Source: Paenibacillus sp. NAIST15-1
Lineage (GTDB): Bacteria; Bacillota; Bacilli; Paenibacillales; Paenibacillaceae
Length of the DNA: 64,000 bases
Reading direction: 5' to 3'
Assembly: GCF_001894745.1 (NCBI RefSeq)
Contig: NZ_BBYF01000003.1
Coordinates: forward strand, 248,001 to 312,000
This document shows positions 49,893 through 59,665 of the stretch, in pieces (position 1 is the first letter of the stretch; the number at the start of each line of letters is the position of its first letter). Made by a program: the position numbers and the translations under genes. The notes under the pieces were generated by a model. That model worked only from the letters and a program-made list of their open reading frames with translations, made no database searches and was not told the DNA's origin.

Positions 49893-51626
49893 CTAGACCA
49901 ACTCCTTGCTTTGTTTGTACAATTCCAAAGGCAGGAACGGAGTTCCATCATATTTATTAATTCGGCGAAGCTTCTCTCCGAATCCAACGTTCAATTTTAC
50001 TTGATCAGCCAGTTGGCCGGTAGCATTGTTCTCAACAACGACGATTTGCTTCGCCTTCTGCGCATGCGGTGTGAACAGCTCTGTTGGGAATGGATAAATT
50101 TGACGAACCGTAATATGGTTGGTCTTTACCCCATCCGCTTCCAAGTGTCTGCGTGCTTCATCAATTGTACCGCCAGTGGAGCCCATGCCTACGATAAGTA
50201 GATCTGGTTCTTCATGCGGCACATCTGCGTGAATCGCATTCGTCACCTGCAGTCCATTTAGTTTGTTCAACCGTTTGTCCATCATCTTCTTGCGGTTCAC
50301 TGCACTCTCAGACGGTCTGCCGATCTCGTCGTGCTCAACGCCAGTTACGTGGTGAAGTCCGCCTTTCTCCCCCGGAACAACACGTGGAGAAATTCCGTCT
50401 TCCGTAAGTTCATAGCGCTTAAACTGTTGATTCGCCTCTAATGGAGGAACATCGCTCATCAGCTTACCTCGATCGATTGTAATTTGCTCATAATCAAGCA
50501 TCTCACAAGTTTGCTTACCGAGAGACAACTGCAAATCCGTCAAGACGATAACCGGACATTGGTACTGCTCAGCCAGGTTGAATGCCTCTACTGTATCGAA
50601 GAAGCACTCTTCTATTGAACTTGGCGCAATTACAATCTTCGGAATCTCACCATGCGTTCCGTAGATCATCGCGTTCATATCACTTTGTTCCTGCTTCGTC
50701 GGAAGTCCAGTACTTGGACCGCCGCGCTGTGTATTCACGATAACAATCGGAGTCTCCGTCATGCCAGCAAGACCGATTGCTTCCGTCTTCAGGGAAAGAC
50801 CAGGACCTGCGGATGCAGTCAGTGCACGTACGCCGCCATAGTTGGCGCCTATCGCCATCGTAACTGCCGCAATCTCATCCTCTGTTTGAATAACCGTGCC
50901 GCCGAACTTCGGCAGACGCTTAATCAAATATTCCATAATCTCGGATGCAGGCGTAATCGGATATGCTGCCATCAGACGGCATCCTGCCGCTACCGCACCC
51001 AAGCCAATTGCATCGTTACCAATCATGAACAGCTTCTGCTTGCCGTCAGCCGGCTCCAGCTTGAAATCGTCAAGCGGACCGCCTGCTTGCTCCAGTACGA
51101 ACTCCGCACCTCTACGTGCAGCTTCAACGTTCTTCTCCACAACTGCTGGACCCTTGCGGCTGAATTCCTCTTCAAGAGCTTTGTTGAAGACTTCCAGCGG
51201 CAATCCAAGCAATGCCCAAGATGCGCCCGAAGCAACCATGTTCTTCATGAGAGAAGCACCGAGTTCCTCAGCAATCGATGTGAAAGGAACCGCGAAGAGA
51301 CGTGCATCCACACCTTCTGGAACGGATGGATTGAACTTGGCATCTGCGACGATAACGCCGCCTGGACGAAGTTCACCAACGTTCAAATCAATGGATTCCT
51401 GATCGAATGCAACCAAAATGTCCAAGTCGTCCGAAATTGCGCGAATTGGCTTCGTGCTGATTCGAATCTTGTTGTTCGTATGACCACCCTTAATACGAGA
51501 AGAAAAATGACGGTACCCATATAAATAGTATCCAAGACGATTCAATGCCGTCGAGAAAATACGGTCCGTACTTTCTACGCCTTCCCCTTGCTGACCCCCG
51601 ATTTTCCAAGACAATTGACTAATCAA
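49893..51626 (-). CDS. korA: 2-oxoacid:ferredoxin oxidoreductase, fused gamma-alpha subunit
   Basis: A 577-residue subunit. The N-terminal gamma domain (LSWKIGGQQGEGVESTDRIF, YGYRHFSSRIKGGHTNNKIR) is fused to the alpha domain (IGNDAIGLGAVAAGCRLMAAYPITPASEIMEYL ... QRGGPSTGLPTKQEQSD). The start is TTG at 51626, nine bases after AAAGGAG; an ATG eleven codons earlier lacks a site. This two-subunit layout is common in Bacillales and related phyla. It allows ferredoxin-linked 2-oxoglutarate or pyruvate oxidation; the substrate is not certain from sequence. Confidence 0.92.
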   Translation of the reverse strand: MISQLSWKIGGQQGEGVESTDRIFSTALNRLGYYLYGYRHFSSRIKGGHTNNKIRISTKPIRAISDDLDILVAFDQESIDLNVGELRPGGVIVADAKFNPSVPEGVDARLFAVPFTSIAEELGASLMKNMVASGASWALLGLPLEVFNKALEEEFSRKGPAVVEKNVEAARRGAEFVLEQAGGPLDDFKLEPADGKQKLFMIGNDAIGLGAVAAGCRLMAAYPITPASEIMEYLIKRLPKFGGTVIQTEDEIAAVTMAIGANYGGVRALTASAGPGLSLKTEAIGLAGMTETPIVIVNTQRGGPSTGLPTKQEQSDMNAMIYGTHGEIPKIVIAPSSIEECFFDTVEAFNLAEQYQCPVIVLTDLQLSLGKQTCEMLDYEQITIDRGKLMSDVPPLEANQQFKRYELTEDGISPRVVPGEKGGLHHVTGVEHDEIGRPSESAVNRKKMMDKRLNKLNGLQVTNAIHADVPHEEPDLLIVGMGSTGGTIDEARRHLEADGVKTNHITVRQIYPFPTELFTPHAQKAKQIVVVENNATGQLADQVKLNVGFGEKLRRINKYDGTPFLPLELYKQSKELV

Positions 51627-51830
51627 GCTCGCCCACTCCTTTTGAAAGGTGACTCGCATATGCACCACGACGGATGCCACCAAAATTCGCTAAATTGTAA
51701 CAAGTAAAATATTGTAATGGTTGAGTCACTCTCATTCTATGTGCAGAGGTTGGAAAAAGCAAGCGTTTTCGCCGATGTCCACGATAGCAAGATTCGATGG
51801 ATATGATACCTTCATGAGATGAATGGACAA

Positions 51831-52790
51831 TTATCCTTCTCGGGCAGGAAGGTTCGTCTTCAGAAATTGCAGAGCATTGCTATGAGCAATTCGATTGACA
51901 AATTCCGACGAATATCTACGCTCTATTGCTTCCAGCAAATTTCCGTACTGTCCAGCATGCTCCAGACCTTGAACTTTGTCATCAATGCCATCGAAGTCCG
52001 AGCCGAACATAATATGCTGTTCACCGCCGAGCTCGCAGATCCGATCAATATGGCTAAGCAGATGCTCAATAGTCACTTGCTGGCTATCTGCAATAAAGGC
52101 AGGTACAAAGGTGATTCCGATTCTACCATTCCGATCGATTATGGCTCTGATCTGTTCATCACTTAGATTTCTTGGGTGCTTACGCACATGTGCCGAATTG
52201 GAATGGGAAGCGAACACTGGACGCTCAGTAAGCTCTAGCAGTTCCCAGAATGCTCTTTCATTCAAATGGGATACATCAACGAGTATCCCCAGCTTGTCGC
52301 ATTCGCGAATAAGCTGCCGCCCTTTGTTCGTAAACCCAGCCTGCCTTGGCTCCATTGTTCCGTCCACAGCCCAGTTCGAATGATTCCATGTCAAGCCAAG
52401 AAAGCGAACCCCAAGCTCATATGCAGTCCGCACATACACCATGTCGCCTTCCAGCCCATCAGCGCCTTCTATAGACAGCAGAGCACCCGTTAACTGTGGC
52501 GAACGCTCCCAATGCTCTACATCTTCACGCCATCGAATGAGGGACACATCAGGCAGCGAGCATATCCGTTCACGCAGCAGGTCAATACAGCGCAAGATTT
52601 GAGAAAATTGTGGCTGACCGCTAATTAATGCTTCTTCCAGAAATACCGCAAATACTTGCATGCTTACCTGACCGGCCTGCATGCGCGGCAGCGTAATATC
52701 TAATGCATCCTTGCTCATAAAATCCAACTTGCCTTCATACAGCATCTTGTACAGAACATCACAATGAAAATCAATAATCCGTTGGCTCAT
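51831..52790 (-). CDS. membrane dipeptidase family protein (M19)
   Basis: A 319-residue TIM-barrel dipeptidase of family M19. The first metal ligands are in DFHCDVLYKM (HxD near residues 8-10). A later Glu (LSIEGADGLEG), and His residues in VDVSHLNERAFWEL and FASHSNSAHVRKHPRNLSD complete the binuclear zinc site, and FGSDFDGID is a substrate-loop Asp. Bacterial members cleave dipeptides, often D-containing. No signal peptide. Lies between spoVS and korA, as I recall in related Paenibacillus genomes. Confidence 0.9.
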   Translation of the reverse strand: MSQRIIDFHCDVLYKMLYEGKLDFMSKDALDITLPRMQAGQVSMQVFAVFLEEALISGQPQFSQILRCIDLLRERICSLPDVSLIRWREDVEHWERSPQLTGALLSIEGADGLEGDMVYVRTAYELGVRFLGLTWNHSNWAVDGTMEPRQAGFTNKGRQLIRECDKLGILVDVSHLNERAFWELLELTERPVFASHSNSAHVRKHPRNLSDEQIRAIIDRNGRIGITFVPAFIADSQQVTIEHLLSHIDRICELGGEQHIMFGSDFDGIDDKVQGLEHAGQYGNLLEAIERRYSSEFVNRIAHSNALQFLKTNLPAREG

Positions 52791-52928
52791 AATTCTACGT
52801 CCCCTTCTCAGCTTCTTTATTCGTAATCCGGTGAAGGCAGCTGTTTATGTTCCAGTTCTAGTTACCAAGCTGCGCTTGTCCCATTGCATCTCATCTCTAA
52901 CCCATCTGCTCCCGAGGTAGAACAAAGC

Positions 52929-52955
52929 AAAAAACCTGCTTACGTTGTAAACAGG
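52929..52955 (-). terminator. terminator after spoVS
   Basis: CCTGCTTAC (52935-52943) pairs with GTAAACAGG (52947-52955) except one position. The minus strand continues with six T (52929-52934). It is 40 bases beyond the spoVS stop. Confidence 0.85.
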
Positions 52956-52995
52956 CTGAATAAATTCATTACTTACGCACCACTGTCGACGTATA

Positions 52996-53256
52996 TTATC
53001 TGGGTTCAACTATCAGTTTGATTGCAGTCCGATCTTCTCCATCGATGACAATATCCGTGAAAGCGGGAACACAAATCAGATCCACACCGCTCGGCGCAAC
53101 GAATCCCCGTGCAATGGCAACGGCTTTAATCGCCTGATTCAAGGCACCTGCGCCAATTGCTTGCAGTTCGGCTGCTCCCCGTTCACGCAAAACCCCTGCT
53201 AACGCTCCAGCTACCGAATTAGGATTGGACTTTGCTGAAACTTTTAATACTTCCAT
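52996..53256 (-). CDS. spoVS: stage V sporulation protein S
   Basis: An 86-residue Alba-like protein needed for later stages of sporulation. It is the exact length and sequence type of SpoVS (MEVLKVSAKSNPNSVAGALAGVLRE..., GAGALNQAIKAVAIARGFVAPSG). Start at 53256 after GAGGAGG; the frame extends 13 more codons upstream without support. It follows ymdB as in B. subtilis, with about 240 bases between, enough for its own promoter. Confidence 0.96.
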   Translation of the reverse strand: MEVLKVSAKSNPNSVAGALAGVLRERGAAELQAIGAGALNQAIKAVAIARGFVAPSGVDLICVPAFTDIVIDGEDRTAIKLIVEPR

Positions 53257-53447
53257 GGAAAGTACCTCCTCGGGATTGTTAAGGTTAGACTCCATTATTA
53301 AAACATATTCGTGAAAGTCCTAAAAATTCCTTCACAATGCAGATTCCTTCACTTCCTAGCGATAATCAGCAAATTCCCATCTAAGTAATCGGCAAATCAT
53401 CAAGTCAGCGACATAGTCCGTTCAGATAACGAAACAGGTTCTGTACA

Positions 53448-53487
53448 TAAAAAAGCGAGGCCCAGTGCTAACGCACTCACCTCGCTT
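53448..53487 (-). terminator. terminator after ymdB
   Basis: AAGCGAGG (53453-53460) pairs with CCTCGCTT (53480-53487), with AGTGC/GCACT inside. The minus strand then has T residues at 53449-53452. Efficient terminator. Confidence 0.9.
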
Positions 53488-53501
53488 ACGCTTTCGTATT
53501 C

Positions 53502-54296
53502 CTATTCCATGATCCAGTCGTCTTCGCGGACGCGGATCTTCTCAAGCTTAACTGCCTTGCCGGTTGTCTCATCGATCTCGACGACAAGTCCATGGAACTG
53601 CCATTTCCCTTCGTCAACAACGAAGCGGACAGGCAGCTGTGTCTTGAACTTGCGCAGTACAGCTTCCCGTTCCATGCCGAGTACGCCTTCCTTGGATCCA
53701 ACCATGCCGACATCTGTTAAGTATGCCGTTCCACCTGGCAGGATTGTATCATCATTCGTCTGAACATGCGTGTGCGTTCCTACAACGAGTGATGCACGGC
53801 CATCCAGATGCCATCCCATCGCGATTTTCTCCGATGTAGCCTCAGCGTGGAAGTCAACAAGAATGGCACGCGGCTTCTTGCCGAGTGACTCAAGGATCTC
53901 GTCAGTCTTGCGGAAGGGGCAATCAATCGCCGGCAGGAATGTGCGCCCTTGCACGTTGACAATCACCAGCTCCTTGCCGTTGGCCTTAATGACCGCATGG
54001 CCTTGACCTGGTGTTCCTGGCGGGAAGTTCGCAGGGCGAATCATGCGCTTCTCGTCGTCAATCCATTCGAATATATCCTTGTTGTCCCATGTATGGTTTC
54101 CCATCGTAAAACCATGCACGCCTAAATCAGCGAATTCCTTGACAATGGCCGCCGTAACGCCTCTGCCTCCTGCTGCATTTTCAGCATTCGCAATGATAAT
54201 ATGCGGGTTATGCTTTTGCTTGAGCGACGGAAGAAGCTGCTTCAAAGCCTTGCGTCCTGTATTTCCGACGATATCACCGATAAACATTACTTTCAT
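53502..54296 (-). CDS. ymdB: YmdB metallophosphoesterase
   Basis: A 264-residue calcineurin-like phosphodiesterase. Metal ligands are seen in FIGDIVGNTGR (Asp8), NAENAAGG (Glu and Asn), MGNHTWDN (Asn, His), DFHAEATSEK (His) and GTHTHVQTND (His). In Bacillus, YmdB affects biofilm, motility and cell-fate decisions, and has 2',3'-cAMP phosphodiesterase activity. AGGAGG precedes the ATG. Downstream of rny, with an intervening strong hairpin that may lower read-through. Confidence 0.94.
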   Translation of the reverse strand: MKVMFIGDIVGNTGRKALKQLLPSLKQKHNPHIIIANAENAAGGRGVTAAIVKEFADLGVHGFTMGNHTWDNKDIFEWIDDEKRMIRPANFPPGTPGQGHAVIKANGKELVIVNVQGRTFLPAIDCPFRKTDEILESLGKKPRAILVDFHAEATSEKIAMGWHLDGRASLVVGTHTHVQTNDDTILPGGTAYLTDVGMVGSKEGVLGMEREAVLRKFKTQLPVRFVVDEGKWQFHGLVVEIDETTGKAVKLEKIRVREDDWIME

Positions 54297-54373
54297 CTAG
54301 CCTGAGTCCTCCTTGCAGCAACCTCTATTCGAGTCTGATCGGTACGATCGATCGCAGAGGCCGCTTTATATCT

Positions 54374-54410
54374 CCTAAAAGGGAGAAGTGGCCTAATAAG
54401 GCCACTTCTC
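54374..54410 (-). terminator. hairpin terminator between rny and ymdB
   Basis: GAGAAGTGGCC (54383-54393) pairs perfectly with GGCCACTTCTC (54400-54410). The minus strand reads CCCTTTTAG after it. It should end or attenuate the rny transcript before ymdB. Confidence 0.85.
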
Positions 54411-54429
54411 CAAATCCTATATGTGCATC

Positions 54430-55977
54430 TTACTTCGCATATTCAACCGCTCGGGTTTCGCGAATGACCGTAACTTTAATATGCCCCGGATAATCCAATT
54501 CGCCCTCAATTGTCTTCGTAATCTCGCGAGCGAGGCGATACGCTTCCGCATCATCAATCTTATCCGGCTGTACCATTACGCGAACCTCACGTCCCGCCTG
54601 AATCGCGTATGATTTCTCAACGCCTTCGAACGACTCCGAAATCTCTTCCAGTTTTTCAAGTCGTTTGATGTATGTTTCAAGCGTTTCCCTACGAGCTCCC
54701 GGTCTAGCTGCTGACAAGGCATCAGCCGCAGCGACCAGCATAGCGATAACGGATGTTGCTTCACAATCGCCATGGTGGGATGCGATACTGTTAATGACTA
54801 CAGGATGTTCTTTATACTTCTTCGCCAACTCTACGCCAATTTCGACGTGAGATCCTTCCACTTCATGATCCAACGCTTTTCCGATGTCATGCAACAGCCC
54901 GGCACGTTTGGCTAACGTTACATCCACTCCGAGCTCTCCTGCCATCAAACCGGCAAGATAAGCCACTTCCATAGAATGCTTCAGTACGTTTTGTCCGTAG
55001 CTTGTACGGAACTTCAAACGTCCCAATATTTTGATCAAATCAGGATGCAATCCGTGCACACCGACTTCGAACGTAGCTTGTTCTCCGTATTCGCGAATAC
55101 GCTCGTCCACTTCCTTGCGCGATTTCTCCACCATTTCCTCGATGCGTGCTGGATGAATACGTCCATCCGCAACGAGCTTCTCAAGAGATGTTCTTGCAAT
55201 TTCACGGCGAATCGGGTCGAATCCGGACAGAATAACCGCTTCAGGTGTATCGTCAATGATGAGATCGATTCCTGTCAATGTCTCAAGCGCGCGGATATTG
55301 CGTCCTTCGCGTCCGATGATGCGGCCCTTCATCTCTTCGTTCGGCAATGCAACAACGGATACCGTCGTTTCTGCGACATGATCTGCAGCGCAACGTTGGA
55401 TAGCCATCGTAATAATCTCACGAGAGCGCTTGTCCGATTCCTCACGAGCCTGCTGCTCGATTTCTTTAATCATTTGTGCCGTTTCATGACGCACTTCTTG
55501 CTCTACATTCGTCAAAATAATTGTACGCGCATCTTCCATCGTCAGATTCGAAATGCGTTCCAATTCTGTAACTTGCTGCTGACAAATTTGATCGACCTGT
55601 TCTTGTGTTTCTTCGATTCGTCTCTCTTTAGCAGCTACTTGTTCTTCTTTACGTTCCAGCGCTTCTAACTTTTTATCCAACGACTCTTCTTTTTGCAATA
55701 AGCGTCTTTCGAGTCGTTGAACTTCGTTCCGTCGTTCGCGGATGTCCTTCTCCGCTTCATTGCGAAGCTTATGGATTTCGTCTTTTGCTTCAAGCACCGT
55801 TTCTTTCTTCAGTGCTTCAGCTTCCTTGCGTGCGCCATCCATAATTTGTTCCGCGGCGTGTTCAGCACTCGTTATCTTCGCTTCGGCAAGCGATTTGCGA
55901 ATCAGGTATCCGATTCCAAACCCCAAGAACAATGCGGCCACAACGAGAACGATCGCGAGCCAAAGTTGAACGTTCAT
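54430..55977 (-). CDS. rny: ribonuclease Y
   Basis: A 515-residue membrane-anchored endoribonuclease that starts decay of many mRNAs and processes leader RNAs. Order: a transmembrane helix (about 5-24), a long Glu/Lys/Gln-rich coiled coil (about 30-200), a KH domain with [15 protein letters not shown], then the HD domain with [17 protein letters not shown] and SHHGD. Length normal. The upstream 250-base leader holds several hairpins. RicA, encoded about 11 kb away, is a known partner complex component. Confidence 0.96.
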   Translation of the reverse strand: MNVQLWLAIVLVVAALFLGFGIGYLIRKSLAEAKITSAEHAAEQIMDGARKEAEALKKETVLEAKDEIHKLRNEAEKDIRERRNEVQRLERRLLQKEESLDKKLEALERKEEQVAAKERRIEETQEQVDQICQQQVTELERISNLTMEDARTIILTNVEQEVRHETAQMIKEIEQQAREESDKRSREIITMAIQRCAADHVAETTVSVVALPNEEMKGRIIGREGRNIRALETLTGIDLIIDDTPEAVILSGFDPIRREIARTSLEKLVADGRIHPARIEEMVEKSRKEVDERIREYGEQATFEVGVHGLHPDLIKILGRLKFRTSYGQNVLKHSMEVAYLAGLMAGELGVDVTLAKRAGLLHDIGKALDHEVEGSHVEIGVELAKKYKEHPVVINSIASHHGDCEATSVIAMLVAAADALSAARPGARRETLETYIKRLEKLEEISESFEGVEKSYAIQAGREVRVMVQPDKIDDAEAYRLAREITKTIEGELDYPGHIKVTVIRETRAVEYAK

Positions 55978-56071
55978 TGCCTCACCTCCCCGTTGGTTCC
56001 TCCAAGCACTGCTTGGGACAGGTTACATTTGTGGTTTTCAAGTTTCCCTATTCATCAATTAACTCAATGGA

Positions 56072-56200
56072 CTGGCGCGAATACGCCAGCTTATGTGTAT
56101 GCATTGCGCATACACGGGCGTCGCCTTGAGGCGACAATCGGAAATCAGTAAATTGGCGAAATGAATCATTAGAAATCAATCTCTGGAAGAGGAGATTGAT
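56072..56200 (-). promoter_or_regulatory. array of hairpins in the rny 5' region
   Basis: Four inverted repeats follow one another: CTGGCG/CGCCAG (56072-56089), GTGTATGC/GCATACAC (56095-56115), GTCGCC/GGCGAC with a TTGA loop (56120-56135), and ATCAATCTC/GAGATTGAT (56175-56200). They lie between recX and rny on the transcribed strand. None has a good T tract for rny read-through termination, except that the first to be transcribed could act so. Possible roles are transcript stabilisation or autoregulation by RNase Y; the function is not known. Confidence 0.55.
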
Positions 56201-56280
56201 CTCGTGAAAATAAAGATACATGTTCATTTTATTATTCAAGAAAAGATATTGTCAAGCAAATGACGTGAGTGGTCATTTTA

Positions 56281-56961
56281 TTATTCCTCGATGTCGGGGG
56301 AAACTTCCTCTTCTTCACTGCGCTCATCTGCTGTAGTGTAAGCTGCGCGCCTAGCCATATCCATTGGATAGCCTCTACGTGCAAGGAATGCGGCGACCTT
56401 CTGCTTGCGCAGATGCAGCTCTCCCTTTGTCTGCCGCCATTTTTTGCGAGCTGCGGACAATGCACTGTTCCACTCTTCATCTGGGTCTATCGAATGAAGA
56501 GCTGTCTCAATATGCCGCTCTTGTACTCCCTTCTGCTTCAGCTCATGCTGAATCCATCGGCGCCCCTTCATATGTCGATTCAAGCGCTGATGCGCCCATT
56601 GCATCGCATATGATTTATCATCGACAAGCCACTCACGTTCCAGACGATCAAGCACCTCTTGCACAATCCCATCCTCATAGCCCTTCTGAGCTAGGTTACG
56701 GGCGAGTTCAATGCGAGTACGTGGTTTGCGTTGCAAATACTTGATCGCCTGCACGTAGGCCTTATTCCCTTCGTCTGCGCGCAATATCTCCGTGAGCGAG
56801 TCCAGAGACAACTCAGTACCTTTCAATAACCGAAACTTTACCATCACATCTTCATGCACTTCTAGCGGTTCCGCTCCATCGAAATGAATCTTATAACGGC
56901 CTGCCTGCCTCTCGATTCGCTCTACACGAGTAATCGTTACGATGCGTTCGCTATCCTTCAA
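56281..56961 (-). CDS. recX: RecX regulator of RecA
   Basis: A 226-residue RecX, which binds and modulates RecA filaments. Three-helix repeats are visible (AIKYLQRKPRTRIELARNLAQKGY, VLDRLEREWLVDDKSYAMQW, HELKQKGVQERHIETAL, KVAAFLARRGYPMDM). A TTG at 56961 lies just after GGAGGAG; ATG codons further upstream (56976 and 56994) lack a site, and one is inside the hairpin after recA. An acidic tail (EEEEVSPDIEE-like) ends the protein. Confidence 0.88.
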   Translation of the reverse strand: MKDSERIVTITRVERIERQAGRYKIHFDGAEPLEVHEDVMVKFRLLKGTELSLDSLTEILRADEGNKAYVQAIKYLQRKPRTRIELARNLAQKGYEDGIVQEVLDRLEREWLVDDKSYAMQWAHQRLNRHMKGRRWIQHELKQKGVQERHIETALHSIDPDEEWNSALSAARKKWRQTKGELHLRKQKVAAFLARRGYPMDMARRAAYTTADERSEEEEVSPDIEE

Positions 56962-56988
56962 ACGACTCTCCTCCATACAAATACATAG

Positions 56989-57017
56989 AAGCACCTTCGC
57001 TTAACGCGAAGGTGCTT
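56989..57017 (-). terminator. hairpin between recA and recX
   Basis: AAGCACCTTCGC (56989-57000) and GCGAAGGTGCTT (57006-57017) form a perfect 12-bp stem with a five-base loop. The T tract after it is poor (CTATGTATTTG), so partial read-through into recX, giving less RecX than RecA, is likely. Confidence 0.75.
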
Positions 57018-57031
57018 GAGCTAACAACAAA

Positions 57032-58090
57032 TTATTCGTCGTCACCTAATTCCAATTCAAATGCATCATCGTCATCTTCACTGACACCCTTATCAGGGAT
57101 TGTTGTAGTCAGATTGCTTGCTGCACGAATTTGATTTTCGATTGTAAGGGCAATCTCCGAATGTTCCTTCAAGAATTGCTTGGCATTCTCGCGGCCTTGA
57201 CCCAGACGCTCACCTTCGAAGGAGTACCATGCACCGCTCTTCTGCACGATATCCATCTCTGTACCAATATCGACGATGCTTCCCTCACGAGAAATACCTT
57301 CACCATACATAATATCGATGTCCGCCTGTTTGAATGGAGGCGCAACCTTATTCTTAACGACCTTAATCCGAGTGCGGTTACCAATCATGTCCGTACCTTG
57401 CTTAATGGTCTCAACACGACGCACATCAAGACGAACGCTGGAATAGAACTTCAAGGCACGGCCACCAGGAGTCGTCTCAGGGTTACCGAACATAACGCCA
57501 ACCTTCTCGCGAAGCTGGTTAATGAAGATCGCAATCGTCTTCGACTTGCTGATTGCACCAGACAATTTGCGCAAAGCCTGCGACATTAGACGTGCTTGCA
57601 GGCCGACATGGGAATCACCCATCTCGCCTTCAATCTCCGCTTTCGGCACAAGTGCAGCAACAGAGTCAATAACGATAATGTCTACTGCACCACTTCGTAC
57701 CAATGCTTCCGCGATTTCAAGCGCCTGCTCCCCTGTGTCCGGTTGGGATAACAGGAGCTCATCGATATTAACGCCAAGCTTGTTCGCATATGCTGGATCC
57801 AATGCGTGCTCCGCATCAATAAATGCAGCTTGTCCACCTGTCTTCTGTACTTCTGCGATCGCATGAAGTGCAACCGTTGTCTTACCGGAAGATTCCGGTC
57901 CATATACTTCAATAATACGACCTCTCGGCAAACCACCGATTCCTAGAGCTATATCTAATGCAAGCGATCCACTTGGCACAATCTCCACTTGCATGTGATT
58001 GGATTCGCCAAGTTTCATGATCGAACCTTTACCGAATTGTTTCTCAATTTGACGCAAAGCCATTTCTAACGCAGCGCGACGATCTGACAC
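57032..58090 (-). CDS. recA: recombinase A
   Basis: A 352-residue RecA that forms filaments on single-stranded DNA for strand exchange and for SOS induction. Walker A is GPESSGKTT (64-72); the [22 protein letters not shown] loop 2 region and the acidic C-terminus ([15 protein letters not shown]) are typical. The start is GTG at 58090 after GAAGGAAG, matching the usual [21 protein letters not shown] beginning; the frame is open upstream for 27 codons but that part is not RecA. Followed by recX. Confidence 0.97.
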   Translation of the reverse strand: MSDRRAALEMALRQIEKQFGKGSIMKLGESNHMQVEIVPSGSLALDIALGIGGLPRGRIIEVYGPESSGKTTVALHAIAEVQKTGGQAAFIDAEHALDPAYANKLGVNIDELLLSQPDTGEQALEIAEALVRSGAVDIIVIDSVAALVPKAEIEGEMGDSHVGLQARLMSQALRKLSGAISKSKTIAIFINQLREKVGVMFGNPETTPGGRALKFYSSVRLDVRRVETIKQGTDMIGNRTRIKVVKNKVAPPFKQADIDIMYGEGISREGSIVDIGTEMDIVQKSGAWYSFEGERLGQGRENAKQFLKEHSEIALTIENQIRAASNLTTTIPDKGVSEDDDDAFELELGDDE

Positions 58091-58164
58091 AAACTCACTT
58101 CCTTCACTGATTCGTTTGATATATACATCATAACGTGTTTTATTCAGTTTGCCAAGCATTTTTT

Positions 58165-58178
58165 CGAACATACATTCG
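58165..58178. promoter_or_regulatory. LexA (SOS) box before recA
   Basis: CGAACATACATTCG differs at one base of the inner half-sites from the Bacillus LexA box CGAACATATGTTCG. It lies 75 bases upstream of the recA start. A second half-site, CGAAC, follows at 58186-58190. Confidence 0.7.
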
Positions 58179-58243
58179 TTTTTTACGAACGTTTATTACT
58201 TTTATTTACACATTATCCATATACCAACATCTGGTGCGACAAC

Positions 58244-58286
58244 AAAAAAACCGCAACAAAGCGTGTATATACACTTCGTTACGGTT
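58244..58286 (-). terminator. terminator after cinA
   Basis: AACCGCAACAAAG (58249-58261) pairs with CTTCGTTACGGTT (58274-58286) with two mismatches, containing GTGTATATACAC. The minus strand continues with seven T. Confidence 0.88.
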
Positions 58287-58341
58287 CTTCCGTATCTTAT
58301 GATTCGATTGTATCCTCCACCACTACATTTGTCAACATTTG

Positions 58342-59610
58342 TTAAAAGATATGTACAGTTCGATCCTGCAGCCTTCTCCACAATCGATACATAATAGCAT
58401 ATACAGTACGGCGGCGGATTCCTTCTCGATCTCCGTTCAAACGAAGCTCCTCCACTACGATTTCCCGGCCCTTCTCCGCAATCGCAATATAAACGAGGCC
58501 TACAGGCTTCCGCTCGGAGTGAGCTGGTCCTGCTACGCCTGTTATGGCAACCGTGAAATCCGTATCTGCAATATCATGCATCCCTTCAGCCATTGCCTTG
58601 GCTGTTGGCTCACTGACCGCACCAGGCGCATTTTCACCCTCGAGCAGTTCATGAGGCACGCCTAGAATGCGCTCTTTCATCTCATTCGAATAGGTTACCG
58701 CCCCGCCCGCAAATACTTGCGAGCTTCCCGGAACAGCTGTGATCATGTCCGCGAACATCCCGCCCGTACAGCTCTCTGCTGCGGCCAAGGTCAGGCCAAG
58801 CTGCGATAACTGCTCCACCAACACCTCTGGCAAAGATACATCCTTGGCAGCATATAAATGCATCCCCAATCGGTTGTGAATTTCCCGTTCAACCTGATCA
58901 AGCTTCACATCTGCCTCGTGCTGATCTGTCCCTTTGACGGCTAATCGAACGAGAACCTCGCCTTCCTTAGCATAGGTGGCAATCGTTGTGTCCGTCTGCT
59001 GTTCAATGAGATCTAGAAGAGCATTCTCAAGCCCAGATTCACCGATGCCTGCGAATTTCAGCATCCGTGTATATAATGAAGATTGATCAATGAGCTGCTG
59101 TCTCTTCAACCACGGAATCGCCTCATCATCGAGCATCGGCTTCATTTCACGAGGTGGTCCAGGAAGCAGTACATATGTAGTACCATCATGCCGCAGGGCA
59201 TTTCCTACAGCAAGCCCAGTCGAGTTCTTCAGCACATCAGCGCCGTCTATCACATTCGCCTGACGCTTATTGCTTTCGACCATTTGTATGCCGCGCCCCG
59301 CAAACATCTCGGTCATCTTGGCCATTGCGGGCTCATCATAGGTCATCTTGCGGCCCAACATCTCCGCTAGCACATCCTTCGTCAGATCATCCATCGTCGG
59401 TCCTAGACCACCCGTGAAGATAAGCAGATCGGAACGCTTGCATGCCGTTTCAATACATTGTCGAATCCGCACAGCATTATCCCCAACAACCGTATGATAG
59501 AACACATCTACACCAACCACTGCCAGTCGCTGCGAAATATATTGCGCATTCGTATTGACGATTTGTCCCAGCAGCAGTTCTGTCCCAACTGCAATGATCT
59601 CTGCTTTCAT
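58342..59610 (-). CDS. cinA: CinA competence/damage-inducible protein
   Basis: A 422-residue CinA. The N-terminal MoaB/MogA-like domain (IIAVGTELLLGQIVNTNAQYISQ, FTGGLGPTMDDLT) is followed by the C-terminal nicotinamide-nucleotide amidase domain (LAAAESCTGGMFADMITAVPGSSQVFAGGAVTYSNEMK). The protein hydrolyses ADP-ribose and NMN in other species and is co-expressed with recA in competence. Start at 59610 with GGTGG upstream. It is directly upstream of recA and after pgsA. Confidence 0.95.
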   Translation of the reverse strand: MKAEIIAVGTELLLGQIVNTNAQYISQRLAVVGVDVFYHTVVGDNAVRIRQCIETACKRSDLLIFTGGLGPTMDDLTKDVLAEMLGRKMTYDEPAMAKMTEMFAGRGIQMVESNKRQANVIDGADVLKNSTGLAVGNALRHDGTTYVLLPGPPREMKPMLDDEAIPWLKRQQLIDQSSLYTRMLKFAGIGESGLENALLDLIEQQTDTTIATYAKEGEVLVRLAVKGTDQHEADVKLDQVEREIHNRLGMHLYAAKDVSLPEVLVEQLSQLGLTLAAAESCTGGMFADMITAVPGSSQVFAGGAVTYSNEMKERILGVPHELLEGENAPGAVSEPTAKAMAEGMHDIADTDFTVAITGVAGPAHSERKPVGLVYIAIAEKGREIVVEELRLNGDREGIRRRTVYAIMYRLWRRLQDRTVHIF

Positions 59611-59665
59611 GCCAACCACCATCCCTATAAGTCGTTATCAAGCATTTTACTAGTCTATACATGCG

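Noticed and set aside
50652..51524. 290-codon plus-strand frame
   Set aside because: Antisense to korA, whose motifs are complete; no ribosome binding site.
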